Positions 52,571 to 62,820 of a stretch of DNA of 64,000 nucleotides are shown one piece after another. Both the position numbers and the translations under genes were made by a program. The number at the start of each line of letters is the position of its first letter. Position 1 is the stretch's first letter. The notes below the pieces were generated by a model. The model was not told the origin of the DNA and ran no database searches. It saw nothing but the letters and a program-made list of their open reading frames with translations. The stretch comes from Simmondsia chinensis (Eukaryota; Streptophyta; Magnoliopsida; Caryophyllales; Simmondsiaceae), in the NCBI GenBank assembly GCA_018398585.1, contig JAGTTD010000010.1:20768005-20832004 (forward strand). The letters are read 5' to 3'.

Positions 52571-53112
52571 TTGCCCAATCCATTGAATTGCCTTCTTCTT
52601 AATTCCACCTGCACATCCTTTGCCTCGGCCAATTTGAGCTGAGCTTCCTCCGACATGCCTTGCAAGGACACCTTGGTGCCATGAACTTCAAAGGCCACAG
52701 TCATTTTGTCAAAATCAAAGACAACCGGGTTGAAGGTCCTCATCCAATCTACTCCAAGCACCATGTCGCAACCACCCAAAGGAATAAATCGGAAATCAAA
52801 AGTGAAATGATGGCCTTGCATAGACCAAGGGAAGGCTATGCATTTGTTTTGTGTTGTTAAAGAGTTCCCATCAGCTACCATGACCGCCAACGGGTGAGTT
52901 TTCGTCACTTCGTGCTTGACCTTCTTAATCAGCTTTGGGTCAACGAAACTGTGAGTGCTTCCACTATCGATGAGGATGATAATGGAGTGTTTCCTAGCCC
53001 GTCCCTTGATTTTGATCTTGTTATGAGCTCCACTTCCGGTTAGAGCTTTCATGGAAATCTCGACCTCATCATCGCTTGAGTTTCCCCAAGAAATGCATTC
53101 GGTTTCCTCCAA
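52571..53112 (-). pseudogene. G4 protease
   Basis: The frame 52366-53112 reads DEVEISMKALTGSGAHNKIK, SIIILIDSGSTHSFVDPKLI (intact DSG), LTTQNKCIAFPWSMQGHHFT and GGCDMVLGVDWMRTFNPVVF. A frameshift near 52610 makes the tail unlike relatives. Unlike G3, gag and protease are joined without a stop at the DEVEIS boundary, although another frameshift lies near 53110 in the acidic linker. Confidence 0.88.
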
Positions 53113-54510
53113 TTCTGCATCTGATTCGGTACTGTCAGCATCTTCAGGGACTCAGACTCCTTTTGCATACATAAGTGCTTGTGGTTTGCACCTTTGTCCG
53201 GGCTGGTACGGTTGGTTGCAACGAAAACAAAGCCTTGCTGAAATTCTATCACTGTTTTTACTGCTGAAACTCTTGTTCTGCTGCTGCAACTGTCTCGGTT
53301 TGCTGCTTGTGTGCTGCGTCCCTTTGTCATATGAAGGGACTTGAGTTACTTCTATCAACTTTGCCTTGTTGTAAGCGCTTGACAAAGTCTTAGGACCAAT
53401 GGCTTTCACCATGTTTTTGATCCTAGGCTTAAGCCCACTCACAAAGCACGATACATAATAGGATTCGGCATCTTAGGGAGCAATGGTCAGAACGGACATC
53501 AAATTGGCTCTCAAATTCTCGAATCCAAGCATGTACTCTCTCATGGTTGATGTTTGGACCAGCTTGTTAAAGCTATCCACAACATCAGTAGATTCTCTTT
53601 CCCCATATCTCTCACACATCTCTTCTACGAATTGGCCCCAAGACAGATTAGGTTTGGATTTCAACAAGCTGTAATACCAAACCTCGAGATCACCATGTAA
53701 GTGTACTGTGGCGAGTTGGAGCTTCTCCACCTCCGGTATGTTGTAGTATAAGAAGAACCGATCACATCTCCTTAACCACGACTCCGGTTGCTTTCCATTG
53801 AAAGGGTCGATTTCCACCCTTGGCTGCCTGTACGTGCCACTTCTACCACTAAGAGTGTTGTCATTAGTCTCGGTTCTTTGCTGACAAGGTCTCTCTAGTG
53901 GTCGAACAACATGTTCCACCTCTTCGGTTGCCACATTTGGGTGAAGAACAGATAGCCGAGGCTGACTGTCTGAAGGGTTTTGAGCTGCTGCAGATTGATT
54001 AGTCTCACGTTTTGAGACTCGAATTGGACTTTCCACCTCAAGCTCATGTTGCATAGGCTGAGATTCAGCTGACCTGATGTGGGTAGATGGTCCAACATTC
54101 GTCTGAATCTCTGGTGTTTTACCCTAATCCTGCGCTGGTGCAGTGTTCTGATCTGCACCGGTCTGTTGCTGATCAGATCCCGGTTGAGGAAAGATCTAAC
54201 TAGCCGGCTTCAAAATGGCATCAACACTTGATTCTCTTTGCTTGTTCATCTGGTCTTGCAAATTTTCAAGTCGTTTCTCCAATTGTTGTAGCCGATCTTC
54301 CTTTTTTTCATCTTTTTCCACCAATTACTTCAGGATTTGCTGAATTACTTTAGTTTGGCTTCAACTTTCAGCATTTTACTGCTTATGTTTAGCAAATTGT
54401 TGATCAAACTTAACTTCCATGTGTTTTATTTGATCACGAACCTCATTGGAAGTATCTACATTCAAACCGACACCACCAGCCCCTGATCTGGTCCGAACTC
54501 CATCAGCCAT
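53113..54510 (-). pseudogene. G4 gag
   Basis: The ATG at 54510 opens MADGVRTRSGAGGVGLNVDT followed by a coiled-coil-like region (KEDRLQQLEKRLENLQDQMN). Several stops lie between about 54380 and 54120. The open part 53473-54054 has VEIDPFNGKQPESWLRRCDR, HLHGDLEVWYYSLLKSKPNL and EYMLGFENLRANLMSVLTIA, then a stop near 53473. 53152-53442 has SGLKPRIKNMVKAIGPKTLS and the zinc knuckle CFRCNQPYQPGQRC, where the zinc-binding His is replaced by Q. Confidence 0.85.
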
Positions 54511-54561
54511 TTTGCTTTGCATTTTTACCAGCTTAATCAATGTTGTTGATTGATAAAACCT

Positions 54562-54574
54562 GGCTCTGATGCCA
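54562..54574 (-). other. G4 primer-binding site
   Basis: The minus strand reads tggcatcagagcc, the tRNA-iMet type site with T to C at the fourth base, 2 bases from the LTR boundary at 54577. Confidence 0.85.
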
Positions 54575-54576
54575 CT

Positions 54577-55012
54577 TGTTAGCTTCCAAAATTAATTTGG
54601 AAGTCTAACCTTGTAGAAGAGAGTTAAAGATGAGAAAAGAATTGAATTAGATGAGAATAATAGAGAAGGGGATGAGAAATTAGAAATTCCTTTAGGAAGG
54701 AGATTGTATTAATTTTTTGGATGATCAAATTACACTTTTAGCTCTCAATTTATACACATTGGAATGTACGAAATAAGACCTAAACAATCAGCTAGATATC
54801 CCGCCAATTTACCCTAGCTGTAACTGATTTTCCCGCCAGCTGCAGAGTAACCGATTGCACGGTCTGGGCATGGGCAAAATATCTACAATGCTTGGCGCCT
54901 AAATTTACTTCCAGCAGTATTTAATTTGCTTATTACATTATATGGGCTCAAATTTAAAAGTAATACTAATAAATTAAAATGTATTACAAGTAAAATTTAT
55001 TAATTTGTAACA
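54577..55012 (-). repeat. G4 5' LTR
   Basis: On the plus strand it runs tgttagcttccaaaatt to ttaatttgtaaca. The minus-strand TATA-like tataaatt is at 54747-54754. Confidence 0.95.
54747..54837 (-). promoter_or_regulatory. G4 LTR core promoter: E2F-type site and TATA-like box
   Basis: tttcccgcc at 54829-54837, a canonical E2F core, lies about 75 bases upstream of tataaatt (54747-54754) on the minus strand. A near copy atcccgcca lies about 30 bases further upstream. The 3' LTR keeps tttcccgcc at 49494-49502. Confidence 0.5.
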
Positions 55013-55069
55013 CCTTATTACAACAAAAATGAACTAATTTCAGCACAAACACAACAATTCCCCTCCCTT

Positions 55070-56330
55070 AATAGCATTCTTGTCCTCAAGAATGAAAAGA
55101 AGGAAATTGGCTCAATAAGAAGCTTCAGTCTTCCCAAGTGCTGAAGGTCTCATCCAAATTGCTTCAGGTTACCAGCACCTCAGGCCTGCGTTTAGTATCA
55201 TCCTACAGCAACCTTGTATCCAGCACAGCTATAGGTTGCAACTTCAAAGACCCACTGGAACCAACCTCCGGGGGTGTTGTAGATGGACTTTGGCCTACTT
55301 TAACCTGCTTTTTAAGAAGTGAAACATGAAAAACAGGATGTATGTATGAGTTAGGTTGAAGTTCCAACTTATATGCCACTTTGCCTATCATCTCCAAGAC
55401 TTTGTATGGGCCAAAGAACCTAGCACAAAGCTTCAGATTGCTTCTCACAGCAGCAGTAGATTGTCTGTATGGTAATAATTTTAGGTAAACCATATCCCCA
55501 ACATCAAAGTTTCTATCTACTCTCTTCCGGTCTGCATAAAACTTCATCCTAGCTTAGGATTGCTGAAGGTTATCCTTCAGTTGCTGCATCAAATGTTTCC
55601 TTTGTTGCACTAATTCTGTGGCTTTAGTTACATGAGAAACAAGGCCTTACAACAAAAAGGGAGATGGAGGTTCATATCCATACAAGGCTTTGAATGGAGC
55701 AGTTCCAAGAGAAGCATGGAAGTGAGTATTGTACCAATACTCAGGCAATGACAGCCACTTTCCCCACACCTTGGGATGGTTAAACACCATACTTCTAAGA
55801 TATTTTTTAATACATTGATTAGCCCCAGTCAATTTGTCCATTGGTTTGTGGGTGATAAGATGAACAAAGGGCTAAGGAAGTTCCAAGCAAACTGAACAGC
55901 TCTTTCCAAAAATGGCTAGTGAACAGCTTGTCCCTATCAGAGATTATAGATTGAGGCAGCCCATGGAGCTTATATATGTTGTCAAGGAACACACGAGCTA
56001 GTTTCTCAACAGTTACTGGACGAGCCAAGGCAATGAAATGGCTAAACTTGGTGAACCAATCAACAACAACCCAGATCACCTCTTTCCCCTCTGATTTTGG
56101 CAGCCCTTCGATGAAATCCATGTTGATGTTTTGCCATACACCATCTGGAATAGGTAAAGGTTGAAGGAGACCCTGATATCTATGATCCCCAAGCTTAGTT
56201 TGCTGACATACTTCACAACATTGCACAAATTCAGACACAGCCTTCTTCATTCCCGGCCAACTGAAATGAGATTTGATTCTTTGATAGGTCCCTTCAACTC
56301 CAGAGTGACCTCCCCAAGAAGAATCATGCG
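55070..56330 (-). pseudogene. G5 integrase and chromodomain remnant
   Basis: Minus strand. The zinc domain has HDSSWGGHSGVEGTYQRIKS and FVQCCEVCQQTKLGDHRYQG. The core has NMDFIEGLPKSEGKEVIWVV, VDWFTKFSHFIAL (usual R is W) and SDRDKLFTSHFWKELFSLLG, then [13 protein letters not shown], with a frameshift just before the catalytic E region near 55830. 55647-55841 has NQCIKKYLRSMVFNHPKVWG. 55203-55547 has FFGPYKVLEMIGKVAYKLEL and PVFHVSLLKKQVKVG. The chromodomain (about 55160-55079) survives only as a frame-shifted SNLDETFSTWED-like remnant. Confidence 0.85.
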
Positions 56331-57132
56331 AAACCCCGATAATTTGATGTCTGAGGCCAGTAGTGTTACCAATGTACAACTTTCCTTTAATTCTGATGAG
56401 GCCTTGAGTCACAGAAATACCAGCTTTTGAATCTGCACCCGATACTGTATCTGGAGCAATGTTTGCTGTCTTGCCAATGCTAGCAACTGATATACATTCT
56501 TGCACAAAAAGATCTCCCTCATAGGACTGATGAACCTTTTCCACCCACACAGGTGTGACCATTAAAAGACCCCCACACGAGCCCTGCTCACAGTCCTCCA
56601 ACCTGTGTGACAGAGCATCTGCCGCCACATTTTCCTTCTCTTCCTTGTACTCGATATCATAATCAAGGCCTAACATCTTCATTAATCCTTTCCTCTGAAT
56701 TCTTGTAGCAATTTTCTGTTCTAAGAGATGCTTTAGGCTTTGGTGATCAGTCTTGATTGTGAAATGATGCCCATCCAAATAATGTCTCCATTTTTCTACC
56801 GCAAGCAAGATAGCAAGATACTCTTTTTCATATGTAGATAAGGCTTAATGTTTGGGACTTAATGCTTGGCTGAGATAAGCTATAGGTCTTCCCCTCTGAG
56901 ATAGAACTTCACCCATTCCATTCCCACAAGCATCAGTTTCTAATACAAATGCCAAAGAGAAATCCGGCATTGCCAACACTGAAGCTTGACACATTGCAAT
57001 CTTCAGGGTATCAACAGCCAACTGAGCTTCATCAGTCCATCTAAAAGCATCTTTCTTCAATAGATTGGTTAGAGGCTTGGCTATAGCCCCATACTTGGCT
57101 ACAAACTTGCGGTAATACCCTGTCAGACCCAA
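56331..57132 (-). pseudogene. G5 RNase H
   Basis: 56845-57132 has [20 protein letters not shown] and [20 protein letters not shown] (catalytic D), ending at a TAA in the SPKH-ALSTYEKEY region. 55819-56808 resumes with LAVEKWRHYLDGHHFTIKTD (catalytic D) and KEEKENVAADALSHRLED, then the linker to integrase with LIRIKGKLYIGNTTGLRHQI. The catalytic E lies in the few bases between the two frames. Confidence 0.85.
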
Positions 57133-57144
57133 AAATCCCCTTAA

Positions 57145-57894
57145 CTATTTTAGAGTAACCGGAATTGGCCACTCCCTCATAGCATGAACCTTTGAAGGAT
57201 CTTTTGAGACACCATCATAAGATATCACATGGCCCAAGTATTCTAAGTGTGACTGAGCAAAAGAACACTTAGCCAATTTTGCATACAACTTGTGCTTACG
57301 CATGATCATGAACACCTCTCTCAAATGTTTCAAATGGCCCTGAATGGATGAGCTGTAAACAAGAATTTCATCGAAGAAAACCAACACAAATTTCCTTAAG
57401 AATGGCTTGAACACATCATTCATGAGAGCTTGGAAAGTAGCTAGTGCATTGATCAATCCAAATGGCATTACAACAAACTCGAAATGCCCATGGTGTGTTC
57501 TGAATGCAGTCTTATATATGTCTTGCTGCAACACTCTGATTTGGTGATACCCTTGTCTCAAATCTAGCTTGGTGAAGATCTGTGCTCCATACAACTCATC
57601 AAGTAGATCATCTATGATTGGTATGGGAAACTTAACTTTTATTGTCATCGAATTGAACAGCCTATAATCAATACACATTCTTGCTGTGCCATCTTTCTTC
57701 TTAACAAGGATGACCGGAGAGGCAAAAGGGCTATGACTTGGCCTTATGAAGCTTGTCTTGAGCAATTCATCTACTTGCTTCTCAATCTCAGTCTTTTGAG
57801 CATGTGGGTACTTGTATGGTCTGAGCTTCACTGGTCCAGCATTAGTTTTGAGGGGAAAGGCATGATCAAGACTGCTTTTGGGAGGAAGTTGCTT
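57145..57894 (-). pseudogene. G5 reverse transcriptase up to the LINE insertion
   Basis: The minus strand from 57894 downwards reads KQLPPKSSLDHAFPLKTNAG (the join with 62230), [80 protein letters not shown] and VFFDEILVYSSS, where the active site reads FFDE (second catalytic D to E), then the thumb LAKCSFAQSHLEYLGHVISY. A stop at about 57142-57144 ends the frame. The first 40 or so codons of the longer frame up to 58014 belong to the LINE in antisense. Confidence 0.87.
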
Positions 57895-58410
57895 CCTTCT
57901 AGTGATTCCACCTCCACTACTTCTAGAGGAAATGGGCCCGTTTTGGAGGGTCTTTCTTCTAGGGGTACTTGTCATGGGCCGACCTTTGAATCGTTCGGGC
58001 ACGAGGCCGATCAATATGATGTGGGCCGCTTGGAGACTCCTCGCCCATGCATGGTTGACGCTGTTGAGATGAGGAGGGCAGTTGGCGCAGATGTTAGGGA
58101 GGAGAGTGTTAGCACTCGCACGGTTCTTTCGGAGTCTGGGTCAGTTTCTCTTTCACCTCGGACTTTCGCTGATTTTGTTCCCACTCCTCTTTGGGAAGAC
58201 TCAGAGATAGTTGATGTTCCTATTGAGTTGGAGATGGCTCAGGATGGGATTCTTGGAGTCGCTACCCCTCTTGTATGTTCCTTGAATCGGTCGCACCGAT
58301 TTGAGAGTGCGTCGGACACTTCCACTTCCCCTTGTGTTGAGGTTGCCGTTGAGGGCCCGAGGAGGCTGATTACTCATGCAGCCAAGCGCGCGGGCCGCGC
58401 TCCTACTTGA
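57895..58410 (+). pseudogene. LINE ORF1, C-terminal part
   Basis: An open frame enters from the truncated 5' end and stops at TGA 58408-58410. The sequence is S/T/E-rich with low similarity to anything I can name (TRTVLSESGSVSLSPRTFAD, VDVPIELEMAQDGIL, RRLITHAAKRAGRAPT). Plant L1 ORF1 C-termini are usually poorly conserved and basic at the end, which fits. It is followed after 9 bases by the ORF2 start. No zinc knuckle is in the retained part. Confidence 0.65.
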
Positions 58411-58419
58411 TTGTTCATC

Positions 58420-61400
58420 ATGGTGGTTGGTTGTTGAAATATTAGGGGGCTTAACAACCCCCAATCTTCCCGGGCTGTTCGTGATTGGATTTCTTCCAAT
58501 CGTTTATCTGTCATTGGTTTGGTCGAGACCAAAACCAAACCTTCTGATGTTGAGGCGATGATTGCTCGTTGTGCTGATAGGTGGAGCTTCCTCTTCAGTG
58601 GTACTTGCCATACGTGATGTCGCATTATCGTTGCTTGGGATCCGGGTGTTTATAGAGTCGAGCTTATTCAAGGAGGAGACCAGTTCCTCACTTGTCGTAT
58701 CTCTGATCTTTCTGGGGCTGTGAGCTTTCTCGCTACTTTTGTTTATGGCTTCAACGAGCCGGGTCCTCGACGAGCTTTATGGGACTATATTCGGAGCACT
58801 AGCTCGAGTCTCTTGGGTGAGCCTTGGATTCTTCTTGGGGACTTCAATGCCATCCTTAGTCTATCTAATCGATGCGGCGGCCAGGAGGGTTGGCCGGGTC
58901 ACATGGATGACTTTCAGGAGTGTCTTACTGAGGCTGAGCTTGCGGCTATCTCCTCTTCGGGTCTTCACTTTACATGGTCCAATAAGGCCGAGGGTGACCG
59001 CTTGATTCTCAAGCAGCTTGACTGGTGCCTAGTCAGTGAGGGTCGGCTTCGTGAATTTCCCATTGCATCCCCTGAGTTCCTTGCCCGACATGTCATCTCG
59101 GACCATAGCGCCATTGTTGTACGAGGGCTTGGGGAACGTCGTGCCCTACGACTTCCTTTCAAGTTCTTCAATTTTTGGGCCGATCACGAGGACTTTTTCC
59201 CTACTGTCAGACTAGTCTGGGACACTTGTGTTGAGGGTACTCAGATGCATCAGCTCACTCAGAAGCTGAAGCTGCTAAAGAGTGAGTTGAAGGCCCTCAA
59301 CGCCCACCACTACAGTCACATCTCGGCCAGAGTTGAGGTGGCCCGTGATGCTTGGGCTACGAGCCAGAGGGCTTTGGATGAGGACCCTGAGAGTCCTTCT
59401 CTACGTCTCGAGGAGCGTAGTCTTTTTCATGAGTATTCTGCCTTGTGTCGGGATGAGGAGGCTTTCTACCGTCAGAAGTCACGTATACAGTGGCTTTCAC
59501 TCGGGGATCAGAGCACTCGGTTCTTCCACCGTTCTGTTCTCCATAGACAGGCTCGGAATCGGATTTCATCGATTGTGGACTCTGATGGTGTGAGGACATA
59601 TGATCTGCAGTTGATCTCTCAGACCGGGGTTACATTCTTTCAGGATTTGTTGACTGAGCTGGGTGGTTCGCTGACTGAGGATGGTTCTGACATTTTTGAG
59701 ACTCGCATCTCTGAAGATCAGGCTTGCCTGCTTATCTTCGTGATCTTTGCAGCTGAGGTTCAGGATGCTCTTTTTTCTATAGGCGATGACAGGGCCCCGG
59801 GGCCTGATGGCTACACATCCCTCTTTTTTAAGAGGGCCTGGGAGGTGGTTGGAGGAGCAGTGATTAGGGCCGTGCAGCTTTTCTTCATTTCAGGGCGCAT
59901 GCTGGGTGCCCTGAACACCATTCGGATATGTCTTGTGCCTAAGGTGGAGACCCCCTCCACCTTTGGCGATTTTCGCCCTATCTCCTGTTGCAACGTGATC
60001 TATAAGTGCATCACTAAGATCATTGCAAATAGGTTGAAGGGTGTCCTTCTCGGGGTGATTGGTGACGCTTAGTCAGCATTTGTTCCGAGTCGTCGAATTT
60101 CGGATAGCATTTTTTTGACGCAGGAGTTGATGCGAGGTTATCACCTTCAGGTTTCACCTCGTTGTGCCCTGAAGGTCAATATCGGTAAGGCTTTTGACAC
60201 TGTCCAATGGGATTTCATCCTAGCTGGTAGAGGAGTATGGGGATCCCGGAGACTATGATCGGTTGGGTCCACGAGTGCCTCTCTACGGCCCGGTTTTCTA
60301 TCTCCAACAATGGTGAGCTTCAGGGTTTCTTCCGCTCCAGTTGAGGTGTTCGTCAGGGTCACCCTCTCTCTCCCTATTTGTTTATTATCGCTATGGAGGG
60401 TCTCCGGGGGCTGCTTCACGGTGCTATTGATGATCCACGTTTTCGTTATCATCCGGGCTGCTGTCGTACTGGGTTGACACACCTGTGTTTTGCTGATGAC
60501 CTGATGATATTCTGTCGGGGCGATGTAGGTAGTGTATCTATTGTTCGTGAGGCTTTGGACCGCTTTGCTGTACTCTTGGGGTTGTCCTTGAATACGGCGA
60601 AGAGCTCAGTTTTTCTAGCAGGGGTGGACTCTGCGACTCAGCAGGATATTTTGGGTGTACTAGATTTCAGTCTTGGGCAGTGCCCAGTTCGTTATCTGGG
60701 AGTACCTCTTATCACTTCTCGGCTATGGTACGTTGACTGCAAGCCCCTGCTGGATCGGATCCTCTCTCGTATATGGCTCTGGACCTCCCGTTCGCTCTCG
60801 TATGCTGGTCGCCTACAGCTTATACGCTCTGTTCTTTTCGCCACTCAGGTCTACTGGTCGTCGATCTTCATGTTTCCGAAGACGATGATCAAGAAGATCG
60901 AGTCGAATCTTGCGGTGTTCCTTTGGAGAGGGTCTTCGTTGGCTCCGGGAGGGGCAAAGGTTGCTTGGAGACATCTGTGTTACCCTCGGTGGGAGGGTGG
61001 TCTCGGGATCCGGTGTCTTGCTGAGCAGAACCAGGCTTCGATCATGAAGCACATCTGGTTCCTACTTTCTGACTCATCTTCTTTATGGCCGCGTTGGGTT
61101 CATCGGAACCGGCTTCGAGGAAGGAGCCTTTGGACTATCCAGGTGACGAGTTCGGCTTCTTGGTGCTGGCGTCAGATTCTATCAGTTCGCCATCTCTGCT
61201 CTATTTTGGTCTATCATGTCATAGGTGATGACCTTGACACTGCCTATGGACCGATTACTGGATGCCATGTGGTCGTCTTTCGGAGATCTTCCCTGCTCGA
61301 CTGCTCACCTCTTCTAGGCTACTTTGGGATTCTCGGGTCTCATCCATTATTGAGGGTGGTCAGTGGAGATTTCCACGGGGTTGTCTGGAGCTCCGACCCA

Positions 61401-62044
61401 TCTGGGACATGATTGACTTTAGCCCTCGGGCTGGTGTAGCGGACTCCATCCGGTGGTTGGGTGACCCCTTGGGGAGCTTCACCACCAAGTCCGCTGGGGA
61501 GATGCTGCGGAGTAGGAGAGATAAAGATACCATTCATCACCTTCTGTGGTTTCAGATGCATATACCGAGACACTCCTTCATTCTCTGGCTTGCTTCTCGA
61601 CAGCGACTATGGACCCGGGACTGACTTCGACATTTTGGAGCTCTAGAGGTTCAGAGTGTTTGTGTGCTTAGCGGCTGTGCTGACGAGACCCACGAGCATC
61701 TTTTCTTCACCTATTCTTTTTTTGCCTCGGTCTGGAGTTCTATCGCTCTGAGTACATCTATCGCTTGGCCCACCCTTCCTTGGGATGCTCTTGTCGCCTG
61801 GGCTGCTCAGCACCTCAGGGGATGGGAGATTGGCAGTATCATAGCTCGACTCTGCCTCTCTGCGACTACGTATACTGTCTGGTACGAGCACAACCTTCAG
61901 GTTCAGCGTTCTCAGTCCAGGTCAGTTGTGGCCGTACAAGAGGAGATTACGGGTTTGGTCAGGAGCCGCTTGCTTGCTGCTTCTACGTTCAGAGGAGCTC
62001 ACCGTCACGCCTCATTACTTCAGCACTGGGGTTTTGAGGCTTAG
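58420..62044 (+). pseudogene. LINE ORF2: endonuclease, reverse transcriptase, zinc-finger domain
   Basis: The start is at ATG 58420, then NIRGLNNPQSSRAVRDWISS of the APE-type endonuclease (a TGA at 58435 replaces the W of WNIRG). VIGLVETKTK holds the catalytic E; a second TGA is at 58615. LLGDFNAIL (D-N) and DHSAIV (last His) follow. Reverse transcriptase: DDRAPGPDGYTSLFFKRAWE, FRPISCCNVIYKCITKIIAN, TAG at 60070 (in the -QSAFVPSR- block), FDTVQWDFI, frameshift near 60227, HPLSPYLFIIAMEGL, and CFADDLMIFCRGD with the catalytic DD near 60490. A frameshift lies between about 61170 and 61260. zf-RVT: LWFQMHIPRHSFILWLASRQ, then CADETHEHLFF and a C-terminal helical tail ending at TAG 62042-62044. 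Confidence 0.9.
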
Positions 62045-62222
62045 CTTCTTTTTTGTTCCATTTGTTGTACTTTGGTTGCATGTTGTATGGACTTTGTCTG
62101 AACTTTTTTGACTTTGATTCATACTTGTAGGCTCCGGCCGTGTCCTGGGGTATGCTCCTTGTAGCTTGTACTCATTTTTCTTTCTTCTGTATATTTCGCT
62201 GACTTACCCAAAAAAAAAAAAA
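62045..62222 (+). other. LINE 3' untranslated region and A-tail
   Basis: About 165 bases of T-rich sequence (ttttttgttccatttgttg-type) are followed by the A run 62210-62222. The L1 reverse transcriptase would recognise this end for retrotransposition. No separate gene is seen. Confidence 0.8.
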
Positions 62223-62229
62223 GTTGCTT

Positions 62230-62820
62230 GGGCTGTGCAAACAAATCCTCAAAGTCTTCAATTATGTCTTGCACTTCAGGATGGGAGACCTTCACTGCAT
62301 CAGTAGGGGATATGGGAAACAATTGCCCAACCCATTGATAAGCACTCTTTCTAAGTCCTTTCTCCAACTTCTTTCCTTTAACCATTTGCAATTGTCCCTG
62401 ATCAGCCACACCTTGCAATGACACCTTGGAGCCTTGAATGTCAAAAGAAACTGTCAGCTTAGCAAAATCGAATAATACTGGGCTATATGATCTCATCCGA
62501 TCAACTCCAAGCACCATATCGCATCCACCTAATGGCTATATCCTAAAGTCATAGCCGAACTTGCAATCTTGCATAGTCCATTGAAATCCTTGACACTTAT
62601 TTTGAGTAATCATAGAATTTCCATCGGCTACTGTCACTGCAAGAGGATAAGTTTTAATCACTTCGTGGCCCACCTTCTTAACCACTTTTGGATCAATGAA
62701 GCTGTGTGTACTTCCACTATCAATGAGAATGATAATAGACTTCTTTCCAGCCTTGCCTCTGATCCGGATTGTGTTATGCGCACCATTACCTGTCAAGACC
62801 TTTACTAAAATGGCAACTTC
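62230..62820 (-). pseudogene. G5 protease and linker
   Basis: Minus strand. 62536-62796 has MTGNGAHNTIRIRGKAGKKS and SIIILIDSGSTHSFIDPKVV with intact DSG, and MITQNKCQGFQWTMQDCKFG. A stop at about 62536 follows FRI. Then 62230-62517 has MVLGVDRMRSYSPVLFDFAK (usual W is R), KLEKGLRKSAYQWVGQLFPI and IIEDFEDLFAQPKQL, where the LINE is inserted. It joins the RT frame at 57894. Confidence 0.87.

Larger units (their letters stand above)
49242..55012 (-). mobile_element. G4: Reina-like chromovirus inserted in the G5 LTR
   Basis: LTRs (49242-49675 and 54577-55012, about 435 bases) are flanked by cctta (49237-49241 and 55013-55017). The whole element is 5771 bases on the minus strand, with gag, protease, RT, RNase H, integrase and chromodomain in order. 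Hand count gives about 16 LTR differences. It was probably competent until recently, but now has stops, frameshifts and a deletion of the RT active site. Confidence 0.94.
48936..55056 (-). repeat. G5 3' LTR, split by G4
   Basis: The left piece is tgttatgcttgtgatt to cctta (48936-49241) and the right piece 55018-55056 ends aacacaaca, next to the polypurine tract attcccctccctt. Together they make about 345 bases. The TG start is inferred from TGTTATG and the AACA end, since the other LTR is not available. The left piece has ttggcgccaaaa at 49210-49221 and gccgccaaa near 49171. Confidence 0.65.
57895..62220 (+). mobile_element. L1-type LINE, 5'-truncated, about 4.3 kb
   Basis: A plus-strand element ends in a run of A (62210-62222) and is flanked by the duplication aagttgctt (57886-57894 and 62221-62229); two bases of the duplication merge with the A-run. 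Removing it restores continuity of the G5 protease-RT linker on the minus strand. It has the end of ORF1, then ORF2 with endonuclease, reverse transcriptase and a C-terminal zinc-finger (zf-RVT) domain. Its base composition is clearly more GC-rich than the flanks. The complete 3' end, A-tail, 9-base TSD and missing 5' part fit target-primed reverse transcription that stopped early. Confidence 0.93.

Noticed and set aside
57733..58410. 225-codon plus-strand frame as one gene
   Set aside because: It is chimeric: the first 54 codons are antisense G5 reverse transcriptase and the rest is the end of LINE ORF1. The join is the LINE insertion point.
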